Positions 7,677 through 15,384 of a DNA stretch of 36,441 bases are shown here, piece by piece (position 1 is the stretch's first letter; every line of letters begins with the position of its first letter). This DNA comes from Deltaproteobacteria bacterium. GTDB taxonomy: Bacteria; Desulfobacterota; Dissulfuribacteria; Dissulfuribacterales; Sh68. The DNA is taken from positions 1 through 36,441 of the forward strand of contig JAJYLJ010000008.1 of NCBI GenBank assembly GCA_021787835.1, written 5' to 3'. The translations under genes were made by a program, and so were the position numbers. The notes beneath the pieces were generated by a model that did not search any database, was not told the origin of the DNA, and was given only the letters and a program-made list of their open reading frames with translations.

Positions 7677-9977
7677 CTATTCTCCGCCCCAGCCGCCGAT
7701 GCCGAGCAGTTCAAGGTTGCACCCAAAGGCGTCTATTGGTCCGCTTTTCTTGTAGTTGCAAGTAACCGCCCAACAGCTTGATTTATATCTAAGTCCATAC
7801 ACGGATTCAACCTCGCCTCCATTTTCGACAGACCATGCGGTCTTGTATGTTCCGGACCATGCCTGAGTAAAACCAACCAGCATGTTGATATTGAGGGAAT
7901 TTATATTCTCTATTTTGTTATAACGGTAACTTAAGTTCACATTGTCGCCCCTGTTGTTTTGCAGTCCGCTCCACAGATTATAGCTGGTAAAGCCGTCGCC
8001 GTAGGTATTGTATGTAGTGTCATAACGCAGATACCAGTAAGGCACAGGTCTATATTCAATCTCTCCATACATGTCCGAGAATTTGTGATTTGGAGGATTG
8101 ATGACCGCTGGATTTGGGGTGTTAGTATTAAAGAAATCGAAGTAAGAGATGTAATTCTGGACCATCGGCGGCCCTTCGGGTATGCCATGGCTGTCATAGC
8201 TTTGTTCAAGGTAGAGCCTTATAAGATCGGTAAAGGCGTATCTGTTTCCACCCAGAGATTTTTTGCTGCTCAAGAAAGACAGGACCGACCATGTGACCCT
8301 GTTTAACGGGTTTAGGCGGTCGATGCTGTCGATAAAGGGCAGGTTGTTTTGATCCACGGTGGGTCTGTATGTATAGGCGAGTTTAGGGCGGATGGTATGG
8401 CTGAGGGCGGAGCCGTTTCCAAGATCAAAAACCTTCATAAAGGTTGTGGTTGTATCTGCCGAGAGAGTGTAAAGTAATCTATTCGCCTTACTGTCAACCC
8501 CGGTGCCCAATGTCTGGCCGCCAGCCGTGTACATAGTCTCTTCAGCAGTGCCGGTCAGTAATCCGTCGGTCCAATTTTTTAATTTAAACGGCAGAGACAG
8601 GCTTGGGTCCAGGTATACACGCTGTTCTTTTGTGCCGCTGTTTCTCCAATAATTCACATAAGATGCGTCCCAGTTATAGTAAAATGGAGTGTTTAACAGA
8701 GGTACACTGAAGCCGTGGAATATAAATTTGGGCAGTGTTTGTACAGTTGTGTCCTGTTGGCCTATAATCAGGTTGTTGTTATAACGGAATTCGCTTCCCA
8801 TGAAGCTGTCCGTGCCGTTTCTTGTAATTTGCAGGGTGGAGGGACGTATGGGGTCTGTTTCTTCGGCAAGGGAGCGGCCGAATACCTTCAGGAATTGCCT
8901 GTTGGTCTGATTGTACCCCATGGGGCCCTCATCGAATTCCTGGATGTAGTCCCTGTCGCTTGCGTAGTCTACGTCGAGTTTTGCCTTAAAGCCGAGCGGG
9001 AGCTCCTGATCGATTTTGGTCCTGAGCCACCACCTAAGGGTGTTCCCTCTTACCTGGCCGTCGTTGTTATAGTCATTGTCTTTTAGGGTATCGACCATGT
9101 AGTTGTAGCGTATGATGCCCTTTGATTCGGGGGAGAAGATATGCCTGAATTCGACGCCCTCCATCCAGCCCCTGTTGCTCATGGGGTCTTGGTAAAAGGT
9201 CGCGTCCATGCTGTCGTTTATGACCAGGAAATATGGTATGTCGAATTCCGTGCCGTTTCTATTGGAGGTGGAAAAATACGGAAGGAGCAATCCTGATTTC
9301 CTATATCTATTTATCGGGATGGATACCCACGGCGAATAAAGTACTGGAATATTGCGTATATTGAATCTCGCATCCGTCGCTACGGCCTGGCCGGTCATGG
9401 TGAGCTTGAGATCGCCGCATCTGAAGCTCCATGCCTGTTTCGGCAGTGGACATGTGCTTATGACCGCATCTTTGGCCCTGTATTCCTCGGTTCCGGTCTT
9501 CCATAGCTGTTTCGCCACAAGATGGACATTGTTTCTCTGTAGAAAAAGATGGGCGCCTTTCATGCTGCCGGTTGAGGTCTTGAGGTTGAACTCACCCTCT
9601 TCGCCGCTCATGGTGTCTTGGCCGAGATTTATGACAACCGCGCCGCTTGCCCATACCTTGTCGTGCTTGGTGTCGTATAGGACCCTGTCTGCGGATATCT
9701 TCAGGTCGCCTCGCTGGATCTTTACGGCCCCGTCTCCAAGGATGACATTTGTGGATTGATAAAATGTCAGACTGTCCGCCTCTATGTGCCAGGGTTCGGT
9801 CTTCTCCGGCGGCGCGGCGGCCTCGCCGGGCGAGGCTGATGCCGCCGCCGATTCCCCTGTCTTATGGGGCGCCTTTGTTGATATGTCCTTGTCGTCAGCG
9901 GCGGCCGTGTTGACCGCAAACAGCACGGCGAATATCGCAAGGATAAAAATCGATCTGAAAAGATAAAGGCGCATCAT
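7677..9977 (-). CDS. lptD: LptD, LPS-assembly outer-membrane protein
   Basis: LptD is the outer-membrane beta-barrel that inserts lipopolysaccharide into the outer leaflet, receiving it across the LptA bridge. After a signal peptide (MMRLYLFRSIFILAIFAVLF... ending near NTAAA) comes an LptA/OstA-like jellyroll at about residues 65-170 (starting around WHIEADSLTFYQ). A long barrel with many aromatic strands follows. Cys residues occur in the middle (STCPLPKQAWSFRC) and near the C-terminus (SSCWAVTC), consistent with the disulphides LptD uses. I chose ATG 9977, preceded by AGGTTATTT; an earlier ATG at 10070 would add 31 polar residues before the signal peptide and falls inside a palindrome. It has 766 residues. 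It is convergent with scpA and divergent from plsY. Confidence 0.93.
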   Translation of the reverse strand: MMRLYLFRSIFILAIFAVLFAVNTAAADDKDISTKAPHKTGESAAASASPGEAAAPPEKTEPWHIEADSLTFYQSTNVILGDGAVKIQRGDLKISADRVLYDTKHDKVWASGAVVINLGQDTMSGEEGEFNLKTSTGSMKGAHLFLQRNNVHLVAKQLWKTGTEEYRAKDAVISTCPLPKQAWSFRCGDLKLTMTGQAVATDARFNIRNIPVLYSPWVSIPINRYRKSGLLLPYFSTSNRNGTEFDIPYFLVINDSMDATFYQDPMSNRGWMEGVEFRHIFSPESKGIIRYNYMVDTLKDNDYNNDGQVRGNTLRWWLRTKIDQELPLGFKAKLDVDYASDRDYIQEFDEGPMGYNQTNRQFLKVFGRSLAEETDPIRPSTLQITRNGTDSFMGSEFRYNNNLIIGQQDTTVQTLPKFIFHGFSVPLLNTPFYYNWDASYVNYWRNSGTKEQRVYLDPSLSLPFKLKNWTDGLLTGTAEETMYTAGGQTLGTGVDSKANRLLYTLSADTTTTFMKVFDLGNGSALSHTIRPKLAYTYRPTVDQNNLPFIDSIDRLNPLNRVTWSVLSFLSSKKSLGGNRYAFTDLIRLYLEQSYDSHGIPEGPPMVQNYISYFDFFNTNTPNPAVINPPNHKFSDMYGEIEYRPVPYWYLRYDTTYNTYGDGFTSYNLWSGLQNNRGDNVNLSYRYNKIENINSLNINMLVGFTQAWSGTYKTAWSVENGGEVESVYGLRYKSSCWAVTCNYKKSGPIDAFGCNLELLGIGGWGGE

Positions 9978-10068
9978 AAATAACCTATGACCGTTAGTAT
10001 CATATAGATTGGATGGTTTCAATGGATAGGGGTCCGGATTTTTCTTTTTTATATTGATCTTGTCTGAC

Positions 10069-10089
10069 ATATCCTTTATTAAAGGATAT
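10069..10089. promoter_or_regulatory. 21-bp perfect palindrome in the lptD/plsY divergent promoter region
   Basis: ATATCCTTTA (10069-10078), one central T, then TAAAGGATAT (10080-10089) is a perfect inverted repeat. It sits in the 164-base gap between the divergent lptD and plsY starts. Symmetry, length and position suggest an operator for a dimeric regulator acting on one or both envelope genes. No U-run follows, so a terminator is unlikely. The regulator is unknown. Confidence 0.5.
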
Positions 10090-10141
10090 TGCCTATCTTT
10101 AGTTGAATATAAAATTGTCCTGGAGCCGCTTTGGCAGGTTA

Positions 10142-10744
10142 ATGAAGACTTTCTGTATCATATGGCCTATAGCCTCTTATCTGGCTGGCTCTATCCCGTT
10201 TGGCCTTATCTTTGCAAAAATCAAGGGCGTCGATCTGACTGGGCACGGAAGTGGCAACATCGGAGCGACCAATGTGGCCAGGGTTATGGGCAAGGGCATG
10301 GGTCTTATGACCCTCCTGGCGGATTTTATAAAGGGGTTGCTTCCTGTTTTGATTTTGAGATTTCTTTGCGGAGGCGACCTCTCTTTAAGCATCAGCCTTG
10401 CATTGACTGGTTTTTCCGCGGTGCTAGGGCATTGTTATTCTGTCTTTCTTGGGTTTCGAGGCGGCAAGGGTGTTGCTACATCAGCCGGCGTATTTTTGGG
10501 CATATGCCCACAGGCCCTTGGCGTCGCGGCGGCCGCGTTCCTGGCCGTGGTCAAGGTTACAGGGTTTGTCTCGGCCGGCTCGCTGCTGGCGGCGGTTGTC
10601 TTGCCTGTCGGAATCCATTTTTTTTGTCCGTCGGGGCAGATGGAGGCGATGGCGTCCGCTGTGGCCGCCATTGTATGGTGGAAGCACAGAGGCAATATGG
10701 CGAGGCTTTTAAGGGGGCAGGAACGGGGGTGGCGGAAGGCGTGA
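10142..10744 (+). CDS. plsY: PlsY, acyl-phosphate:glycerol-3-phosphate acyltransferase
   Basis: PlsY is an integral inner-membrane enzyme that transfers an acyl group from acyl-phosphate to glycerol-3-phosphate, the first step of phospholipid synthesis. Family motifs are clear: GSIPFG, GSGNIGATNVARV, GFRGGKGVATS and a TGFVSAGS segment. There are about five hydrophobic segments. I chose ATG 10142 because GGCAGG lies five bases upstream and it gives 200 residues, the usual size; a TTG at 10103 would add 13. The gene ends 11 bases before the convergent ntrX stop. Confidence 0.95.
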   Translation: MKTFCIIWPIASYLAGSIPFGLIFAKIKGVDLTGHGSGNIGATNVARVMGKGMGLMTLLADFIKGLLPVLILRFLCGGDLSLSISLALTGFSAVLGHCYSVFLGFRGGKGVATSAGVFLGICPQALGVAAAAFLAVVKVTGFVSAGSLLAAVVLPVGIHFFCPSGQMEAMASAVAAIVWWKHRGNMARLLRGQERGWRKA

Positions 10745-10755
10745 GAAAGGCCAGT

Positions 10756-12147
10756 CTAATCCGAATCCAGCCCCAATTGATTTATTTTTCTGTAGATATG
10801 CCTCCTTTCCAGTCCGATGGCCTCGGCCGTCTTTGTTATATTGCCTTTGTGTTCCATAAGCTTTCTTGCCAGATATTCCTTTTCAAACATCGCCCTTGCC
10901 TTGCGGAAGTCATTGCATGAAAGCCATGGCTGGCCTTCATGCGCCGGCTGGATTTCGGTTGAAGCAACGCCTTCCTTAACGCCCTTGCGATAAGAGGCGG
11001 GCAGATCGTCAATTGTTATCCTTGGCCCCTTCGACAGGATTACGAGCCTCTCCGCAAGGTTCCTGAGTTCTCTTATATTCCCGGGCCAGTCACAGTTCTT
11101 GAGCGCCTCGATTGCGTCAGGGTCTATTTCTTTATAGTCTTTTGCAGTCTTTTGGGAAAATTCCTGTAAAAAGACCTCCAAAAGCAAAGGGATGTCTTCC
11201 TTGCGTTCTCTTAAGGAGGGCACCTCGATCGGTATCACGTTTAAACGGTAGTAAAGGTCCTCGCGGAAGGCCCCCGCCTCTATCTCCTTTTCCAGATTTT
11301 TGTTCGTGGCGGCTATGATTCGCACATCCACGTTTATGGTCTTCCCGCCTCCCACCCGTTCGAATCTCTGTTCCTGGAGTATCCTCAAGACCTTTGCCTG
11401 GGTTTTAAGGCTCATGTCCCCTATCTCATCCAGGAACAGAGCCCCTCCGTTGGCAAGGTCGAATTTCCCCCTTTTCATAGATGTGGCGCCTGTGAATGCG
11501 CCTTTTTCATGGCCGAAGAGCTCGCTTTCGATGAGTTCCTCAGGAATGGCTGCACAGTTTACTTCCACCAGCGGTTTATTGTTTCTCTTGCTCAGTCTGT
11601 GGATGGTCTGGGCGACCAGTTCCTTGCCAGTGCCGTTTTCCCCCTGGATCAGTATCCATGCGTCCGTGGGCCCTACTATGGCTATCTGTTCTTTCAGTTT
11701 CAGCATGGCGGGGCTTTCGCCGGCAAGCTCTCTTACTGATTCGGCCTTTTGTCTGAGGAGGGCGTTTTCTTCCTGAAGCTCCTTATATTTTATGGCGTTT
11801 TGAACGGTAAGGACGAGTTGTTCATAAGACAGGGGTTTTTCTATGAAATCGTATGCCCCCAGCTTCGTGGCCTTCACGGCCGTCTCTATGCTCCCATGGC
11901 CGGACATCATTATTACGGGCAAAAAAGGCCAGTCTTTTTTTATTTTTTTCAGGACCTCAAGCCCGTCCATGCCGGGCATCCAGATATCCAGGAGCATGAG
12001 TTCAGGGAGCTCATCCACCACGACCCTTAACGCATCTTCACCGGAAGGGGCGGATATGACATCGAATCCTTCGTCTTCGAGGATACCGCTGACTGTGTCA
12101 AGGATGGTCTGTTCATCATCAATTATGAGTATTTTTTTCTTGAGCAT
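10756..12147 (-). CDS. ntrX: NtrX-type sigma-54-dependent response regulator
   Basis: This is the response regulator of the NtrY-NtrX pair, an activator of sigma-54 promoters. The receiver domain spans residues 5-120 with acidic pocket D10/D11 and phospho-acceptor Asp54 (LLDIWMPGMDG), switch Ser82 and Lys104. The AAA+ domain has Walker A GENGTGKE (169-176), the sigma-54 contact loop GAFTGA (216-221) and a Walker B with ALFLDEIGDM. A Fis-type helix-turn-helix ends the protein (ITKTAEAIGLERRHIYRKI). It has 463 residues. Its ATG lies inside the end of ntrY (29-base overlap), so the two are translated together. Which nitrogen or redox signal it serves cannot be read here. Confidence 0.93.
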   Translation of the reverse strand: MLKKKILIIDDEQTILDTVSGILEDEGFDVISAPSGEDALRVVVDELPELMLLDIWMPGMDGLEVLKKIKKDWPFLPVIMMSGHGSIETAVKATKLGAYDFIEKPLSYEQLVLTVQNAIKYKELQEENALLRQKAESVRELAGESPAMLKLKEQIAIVGPTDAWILIQGENGTGKELVAQTIHRLSKRNNKPLVEVNCAAIPEELIESELFGHEKGAFTGATSMKRGKFDLANGGALFLDEIGDMSLKTQAKVLRILQEQRFERVGGGKTINVDVRIIAATNKNLEKEIEAGAFREDLYYRLNVIPIEVPSLRERKEDIPLLLEVFLQEFSQKTAKDYKEIDPDAIEALKNCDWPGNIRELRNLAERLVILSKGPRITIDDLPASYRKGVKEGVASTEIQPAHEGQPWLSCNDFRKARAMFEKEYLARKLMEHKGNITKTAEAIGLERRHIYRKINQLGLDSD

Positions 12148-14404
12148 GGCCGTGAAGTTGCTGCTGCGGAAAAATCAGTTTAAATCTGGTACCTCTGGGT
12201 ATGTTGTCTTCAACTGTAATATGGCCATTATGGTCCATTACGATGGAATTTACAATGGCGAGGCCAAGCCCTGTCCCCCCTCTTTTTCTTGAGAAATAGG
12301 GCTCGAAGATGCGTTGTCTGTCTTGAGGCGCAATGCCTGTGCCGGTATCCGCAACTTCGAGATTCAGCTCTTTCTTGTCAGTGTCGAAGTAAAGGCCGAT
12401 TTCTATGGCTCCTTTATCTGGGATCGACGCTGCGGCGTTGTCAAGGAGGTTTATGACGGCCCTCTTGATCTGGTCTGGGTCCAGGATGGCCTCCGGCAGG
12501 TCATCTTGGCAGTTGACTGTAAATGTTATGTCCGGGTGGGCCTCCCTGAATATGACGAGTGTTTCTTCCACAAGCCTGTTTAATTGCACCGGTCTAGGCC
12601 TCAGGGCCGGCATGCGGGCAAAGTTTGAAAATTCATTAACGAGCCTCTTTAACTCGTCAGCCTGACTGATGATGGTACTGGTGCAGGCGTCAAAGACCTC
12701 TCTTGCGTTTTCGTCCAGCGCATCCATGTATTTTTTTCTGAGCCTTTGAGCGGACAGCTGTATCGGTGTAAGGGGATTTTTCACCTCATGCGCTATGCGG
12801 CGCGCTACTTCGCGCCATGCGGCCAGTCTTTGTATCTTCTCGAGTTCGGTAAGGTCATCAAAGACTATTACAACCCCGTGGGACAGTCCGTTCTGATCCC
12901 TCAGCACAGTAAAATTTACAAGGAGCGAAAGGAGCCTGTCTCCTGCCTGCACACGCATGGGGCGTTGCAAGGCGCCTTTTTTTATCTCACTCAACTCCTT
13001 GCTTATAGCTTCAAATTCCTCGATTTGATTCCTGGTGAGAAGTTTATTATAGCGCGTCCCGATTACCTCGTCGGCCTTGAGTTTGAGAATAGCCTCGGCC
13101 GATCTGTTCATTGTGGTGACAAGCCCGTTTCTGTCGATCGAGATGACGCCGGCCGCCACGTTCTGCAGGATGATTTCTATGTAACGGCGCCGCTGTTCGA
13201 GTTCGGTGAAACTCCTCTTGAGCTGTTTGGAGGCATTCTCAGCCCTGCGCCGTGCCTCTTTCAAGTCCTGGGTCATGGTGTTAAAGGCCTTGACAAGGGA
13301 GCTTAGCTCATCCCTCCCCTGGGTTTCGATGCTGAAATCCAGATCTCCTTGCGCGATCCGGTGCGTTGCCTCGGCCAGTATCCTCACTGGTTCTGTTATG
13401 CCTTTGGCCATGCGGAAACCGAACCATATGGATACAAATATGATCAGGAGCGTTATCAGAAAGAGGGTGAGAAGCAGGGCGGCCTTTATCGGGTTTTGAT
13501 AGATCAGAAGCTGGTGATAGTCTTCATAGCCAAGCTTTATCCCCTCCAGCAGGCCGTTTATATTCTTGGGAATAAGCTGTCCTATGACGAGTACTGCCAG
13601 GACCGGCCCATTTGGATTTTTTAAGGGATATAAGACTCTTATCAATGAGCCGCTTCCAAGGCCGTCGCTCTGGACCGTTGTGGCTTCTCCACCGAATATT
13701 TTTGAGATATTTGACGCGGAGATCCTGGGCGGCGGCCCCGCAAGGGGGAACCACGTCTTTGTTAGCATGGTCTTGGAGTTGGGCCCTATGATCTCAAGCG
13801 AGTTTATCGGGCTGCTCATCCTTGAGACAAGGCCTTCGGCAAGAAAGGGGCGCGGCGATATGAGCCCTTCGGAGCACTGGACATCTATTGTACCGCTTTC
13901 TTTTATACACTTAAATCCTATGTCAGACGCCAGATTTTGGCCGGTTTGCTCAAGCTGGCTTACCTTGTCCTGATAGTATGTCTGCCCTACGGTCAGTGCA
14001 TTGTCCAGCGCATGTTCAACCTTTATGTCAAACCAGTATGTGAGGCTTGTCTTTAGAAACTGGAATGAGGCGAAAAACAGCATCATGGTAGGCAGCAGCG
14101 ACAGAAATATAAAGGCCATGACCAGCTTTGTCCTGAGTTTCGCGCCCAAAAGCCTTTTTCTGTCCTCGAATATCAGCTTCACGACCTGCCTTACGATCAA
14201 AAAGCCTAGGAGCAGCACCAATATTATATTCAAATTGATAACAGCGAAGATTATTATGTTGCTGCTGACCGGAAGGGGGGTCGAGCTTGAGATCAGCCGG
14301 TATTCCAGAGTTGAAAGCAGGGCTATTATTATGCCTGCAACAAGAATGAAGAGGCGTTCGCGCCTGCCCTTTTTGATTACGCTAGTAGGTGAAGTAGAGC
14401 TCAT
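12119..14404 (-). CDS. ntrY: NtrY-type membrane sensor histidine kinase
   Basis: Sensor kinase partner of NtrX. About three N-terminal membrane segments (starting with LFILVAGIIIALLSTLEYRL) are followed by a periplasmic region and a further membrane helix (AALLLTLFLITLLIIFVSIW). Then come HAMP (GITEPVRILAEATHRIAQGD), a PAS domain, the His box with phospho-acceptor His539 (REVARRIAHEVKNPLTP) and an ATPase domain with N-box INLLDNAA and G-boxes DTGTGIA and GGTGLGLAI. ATG 14404 gives 761 residues, normal for NtrY; earlier in-frame ATGs lie deep in the upstream gene. It overlaps the DUF4390 gene by 23 bases and ntrX by 29. Confidence 0.92.
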   Translation of the reverse strand: MSSTSPTSVIKKGRRERLFILVAGIIIALLSTLEYRLISSSTPLPVSSNIIIFAVINLNIILVLLLGFLIVRQVVKLIFEDRKRLLGAKLRTKLVMAFIFLSLLPTMMLFFASFQFLKTSLTYWFDIKVEHALDNALTVGQTYYQDKVSQLEQTGQNLASDIGFKCIKESGTIDVQCSEGLISPRPFLAEGLVSRMSSPINSLEIIGPNSKTMLTKTWFPLAGPPPRISASNISKIFGGEATTVQSDGLGSGSLIRVLYPLKNPNGPVLAVLVIGQLIPKNINGLLEGIKLGYEDYHQLLIYQNPIKAALLLTLFLITLLIIFVSIWFGFRMAKGITEPVRILAEATHRIAQGDLDFSIETQGRDELSSLVKAFNTMTQDLKEARRRAENASKQLKRSFTELEQRRRYIEIILQNVAAGVISIDRNGLVTTMNRSAEAILKLKADEVIGTRYNKLLTRNQIEEFEAISKELSEIKKGALQRPMRVQAGDRLLSLLVNFTVLRDQNGLSHGVVIVFDDLTELEKIQRLAAWREVARRIAHEVKNPLTPIQLSAQRLRKKYMDALDENAREVFDACTSTIISQADELKRLVNEFSNFARMPALRPRPVQLNRLVEETLVIFREAHPDITFTVNCQDDLPEAILDPDQIKRAVINLLDNAAASIPDKGAIEIGLYFDTDKKELNLEVADTGTGIAPQDRQRIFEPYFSRKRGGTGLGLAIVNSIVMDHNGHITVEDNIPRGTRFKLIFPQQQLHGHAQEKNTHN

Positions 14405-15002
14405 GCCATTTGGTCTCGAAACCCCATGAGGAAAAAATATCCATAAGACCAGGAAAAGGGATATGGGATTCGACTTTTTCAGCGGTCGCCCGCACCCTAA
14501 GTATGTAAGTTGTGCCATGATGCAGGCGTGAGGCCAAAACAAGCGGCACCCCGTTTATTTCAAACATAACGGGCCATACCTCCGCCATTGTCCTCACGCT
14601 GATCGCCCTTGGATTGTCGGGGCCCAGCATCATTATGTATTCTTGTCTGAGCGCATCATAGCTAAGCGTCCTTGAGACGTAACCGTGGAATATGGTTTTA
14701 TCCATCATAAATCTGGGCCTGTTTATCTCTATTTCATAAGTGTATTTTACGGGTATTCCGCTTTTCAAGGCCGTCAGTATCTCTTGCGTGTATCCGTTCT
14801 TGAGCGAGAAATAGGCGAGTAGATATCTTTTGGAATTCGCCACCGTGAGGCCGGATATCTGTGGAGAAAGTGTGTCTTCATCGGCCCATGACAGCCCCTG
14901 GAGCGAAAAAAACAGCAGTCCTGTCCCCATTATGCAGACAGCCAAATAGAGCGAGGCTATATGGTAAAATTTTTTCGTTATAACGTATTGACGTTTCAGC
15001 AA
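14382..15002 (-). CDS. DUF4390 family protein
   Basis: A 206-residue protein with an N-terminal membrane or signal segment (about residues 16-34, YLAVCIMGTGLLFFSLQGL), then a beta-rich region expected outside the cytoplasm. The pattern VANSKRYLLAYFSLKNGYTQ, then a segment around IPVKYTYEIEINR, fits the DUF4390 family, commonly encoded just before ntrYX in deltaproteobacteria. Its function is unknown; a role with the NtrY sensor is only suggested by the overlap. The start is a TTG at 15002 without a convincing ribosome site, so the exact N-terminus is uncertain. Confidence 0.75.
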   Translation of the reverse strand: MLKRQYVITKKFYHIASLYLAVCIMGTGLLFFSLQGLSWADEDTLSPQISGLTVANSKRYLLAYFSLKNGYTQEILTALKSGIPVKYTYEIEINRPRFMMDKTIFHGYVSRTLSYDALRQEYIMMLGPDNPRAISVRTMAEVWPVMFEINGVPLVLASRLHHGTTYILRVRATAEKVESHIPFPGLMDIFSSWGFETKWHELYFTY

Positions 15003-15151
15003 TTTTTTATCTTAAAATTTAGAGATAGTTAGGCTTTGAAGCTTAATTAGTCGGACGCCGAAAAACAATAGCGGGGGCCCTTTTTTATAAAAATATCTAT
15101 GGGCCGTGCCTTATATGGATATAATTTATTAGTGCTAGTATTGGCCGTATC

Positions 15152-15180
15152 TTGACACGGCCTGTTAATCCTGTTATCAA
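15152..15180 (+). promoter_or_regulatory. Sigma-70-type promoter of the tRNA-Val gene
   Basis: TTGACA (15152-15157), a 17-base spacer, then TATCAA (15175-15180) match a strong housekeeping promoter; transcription would start near 15187, about 19 bases before the tRNA. The -35 box lies inside a small inverted repeat, GGCCGT (15143-15148) and ACGGCC (15157-15162). Confidence 0.7.
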
Positions 15181-15205
15181 AATTCATCTTTAAAGAGGGT
15201 TGCAA

Positions 15206-15280
15206 AGGCGCGTAGCTCAGTGGGAGAGCGCTACCTTGACACGGTAGAAGTCGGCGGTTCAATCCCGCCCGTGCCTACCA
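15206..15280 (+). tRNA. tRNA-Val (anticodon GAC)
   Basis: A full cloverleaf folds. The acceptor stem is AGGCGCG pairing with CGTGCCT, with one G-U pair. The D arm is GCTC/GAGC. The anticodon stem CTACC/GGTAG holds the loop TTGACAC, giving anticodon GAC, which reads Val codons GUC and GUU. The T arm is GGCGG-TTCAATC-CCGCC. The CCA end is encoded. It stands alone between a clear promoter and a clear terminator, upstream of thrS. Confidence 0.97.
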
Positions 15281-15316
15281 CTTTTATTATTTACTTTATG
15301 AATCGACATCGGCCAG

Positions 15317-15354
15317 AGGTGTTTTGCGCCTCATGAGAGGCAAAACACCTTTTT
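15317..15354 (+). terminator. Intrinsic terminator after tRNA-Val
   Basis: AGGTGTTTTG (15317-15326) pairs with CAAAACACCT (15341-15350). An inner CCTC/GAGG helix closes an ATGA loop, and a run of T follows. It separates the tRNA unit from thrS, which starts 30 bases later. Confidence 0.9.
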
Positions 15355-15384
15355 AAAAATAATCAAGCCTGTTAGTATAATCGC

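Noticed and set aside
9978-10070. LptD start at ATG 10070, 31 residues earlier
   Set aside because: The extension is polar and precedes a normal signal peptide, its ribosome site is too close to the ATG, and the ATG lies inside the 21-bp palindrome.
15300-15384. T-box or attenuation leader for thrS
   Set aside because: The hairpin ends in a clean U-run directly after the tRNA, and no specifier loop or T-box sequence is visible; it is simply the tRNA terminator.
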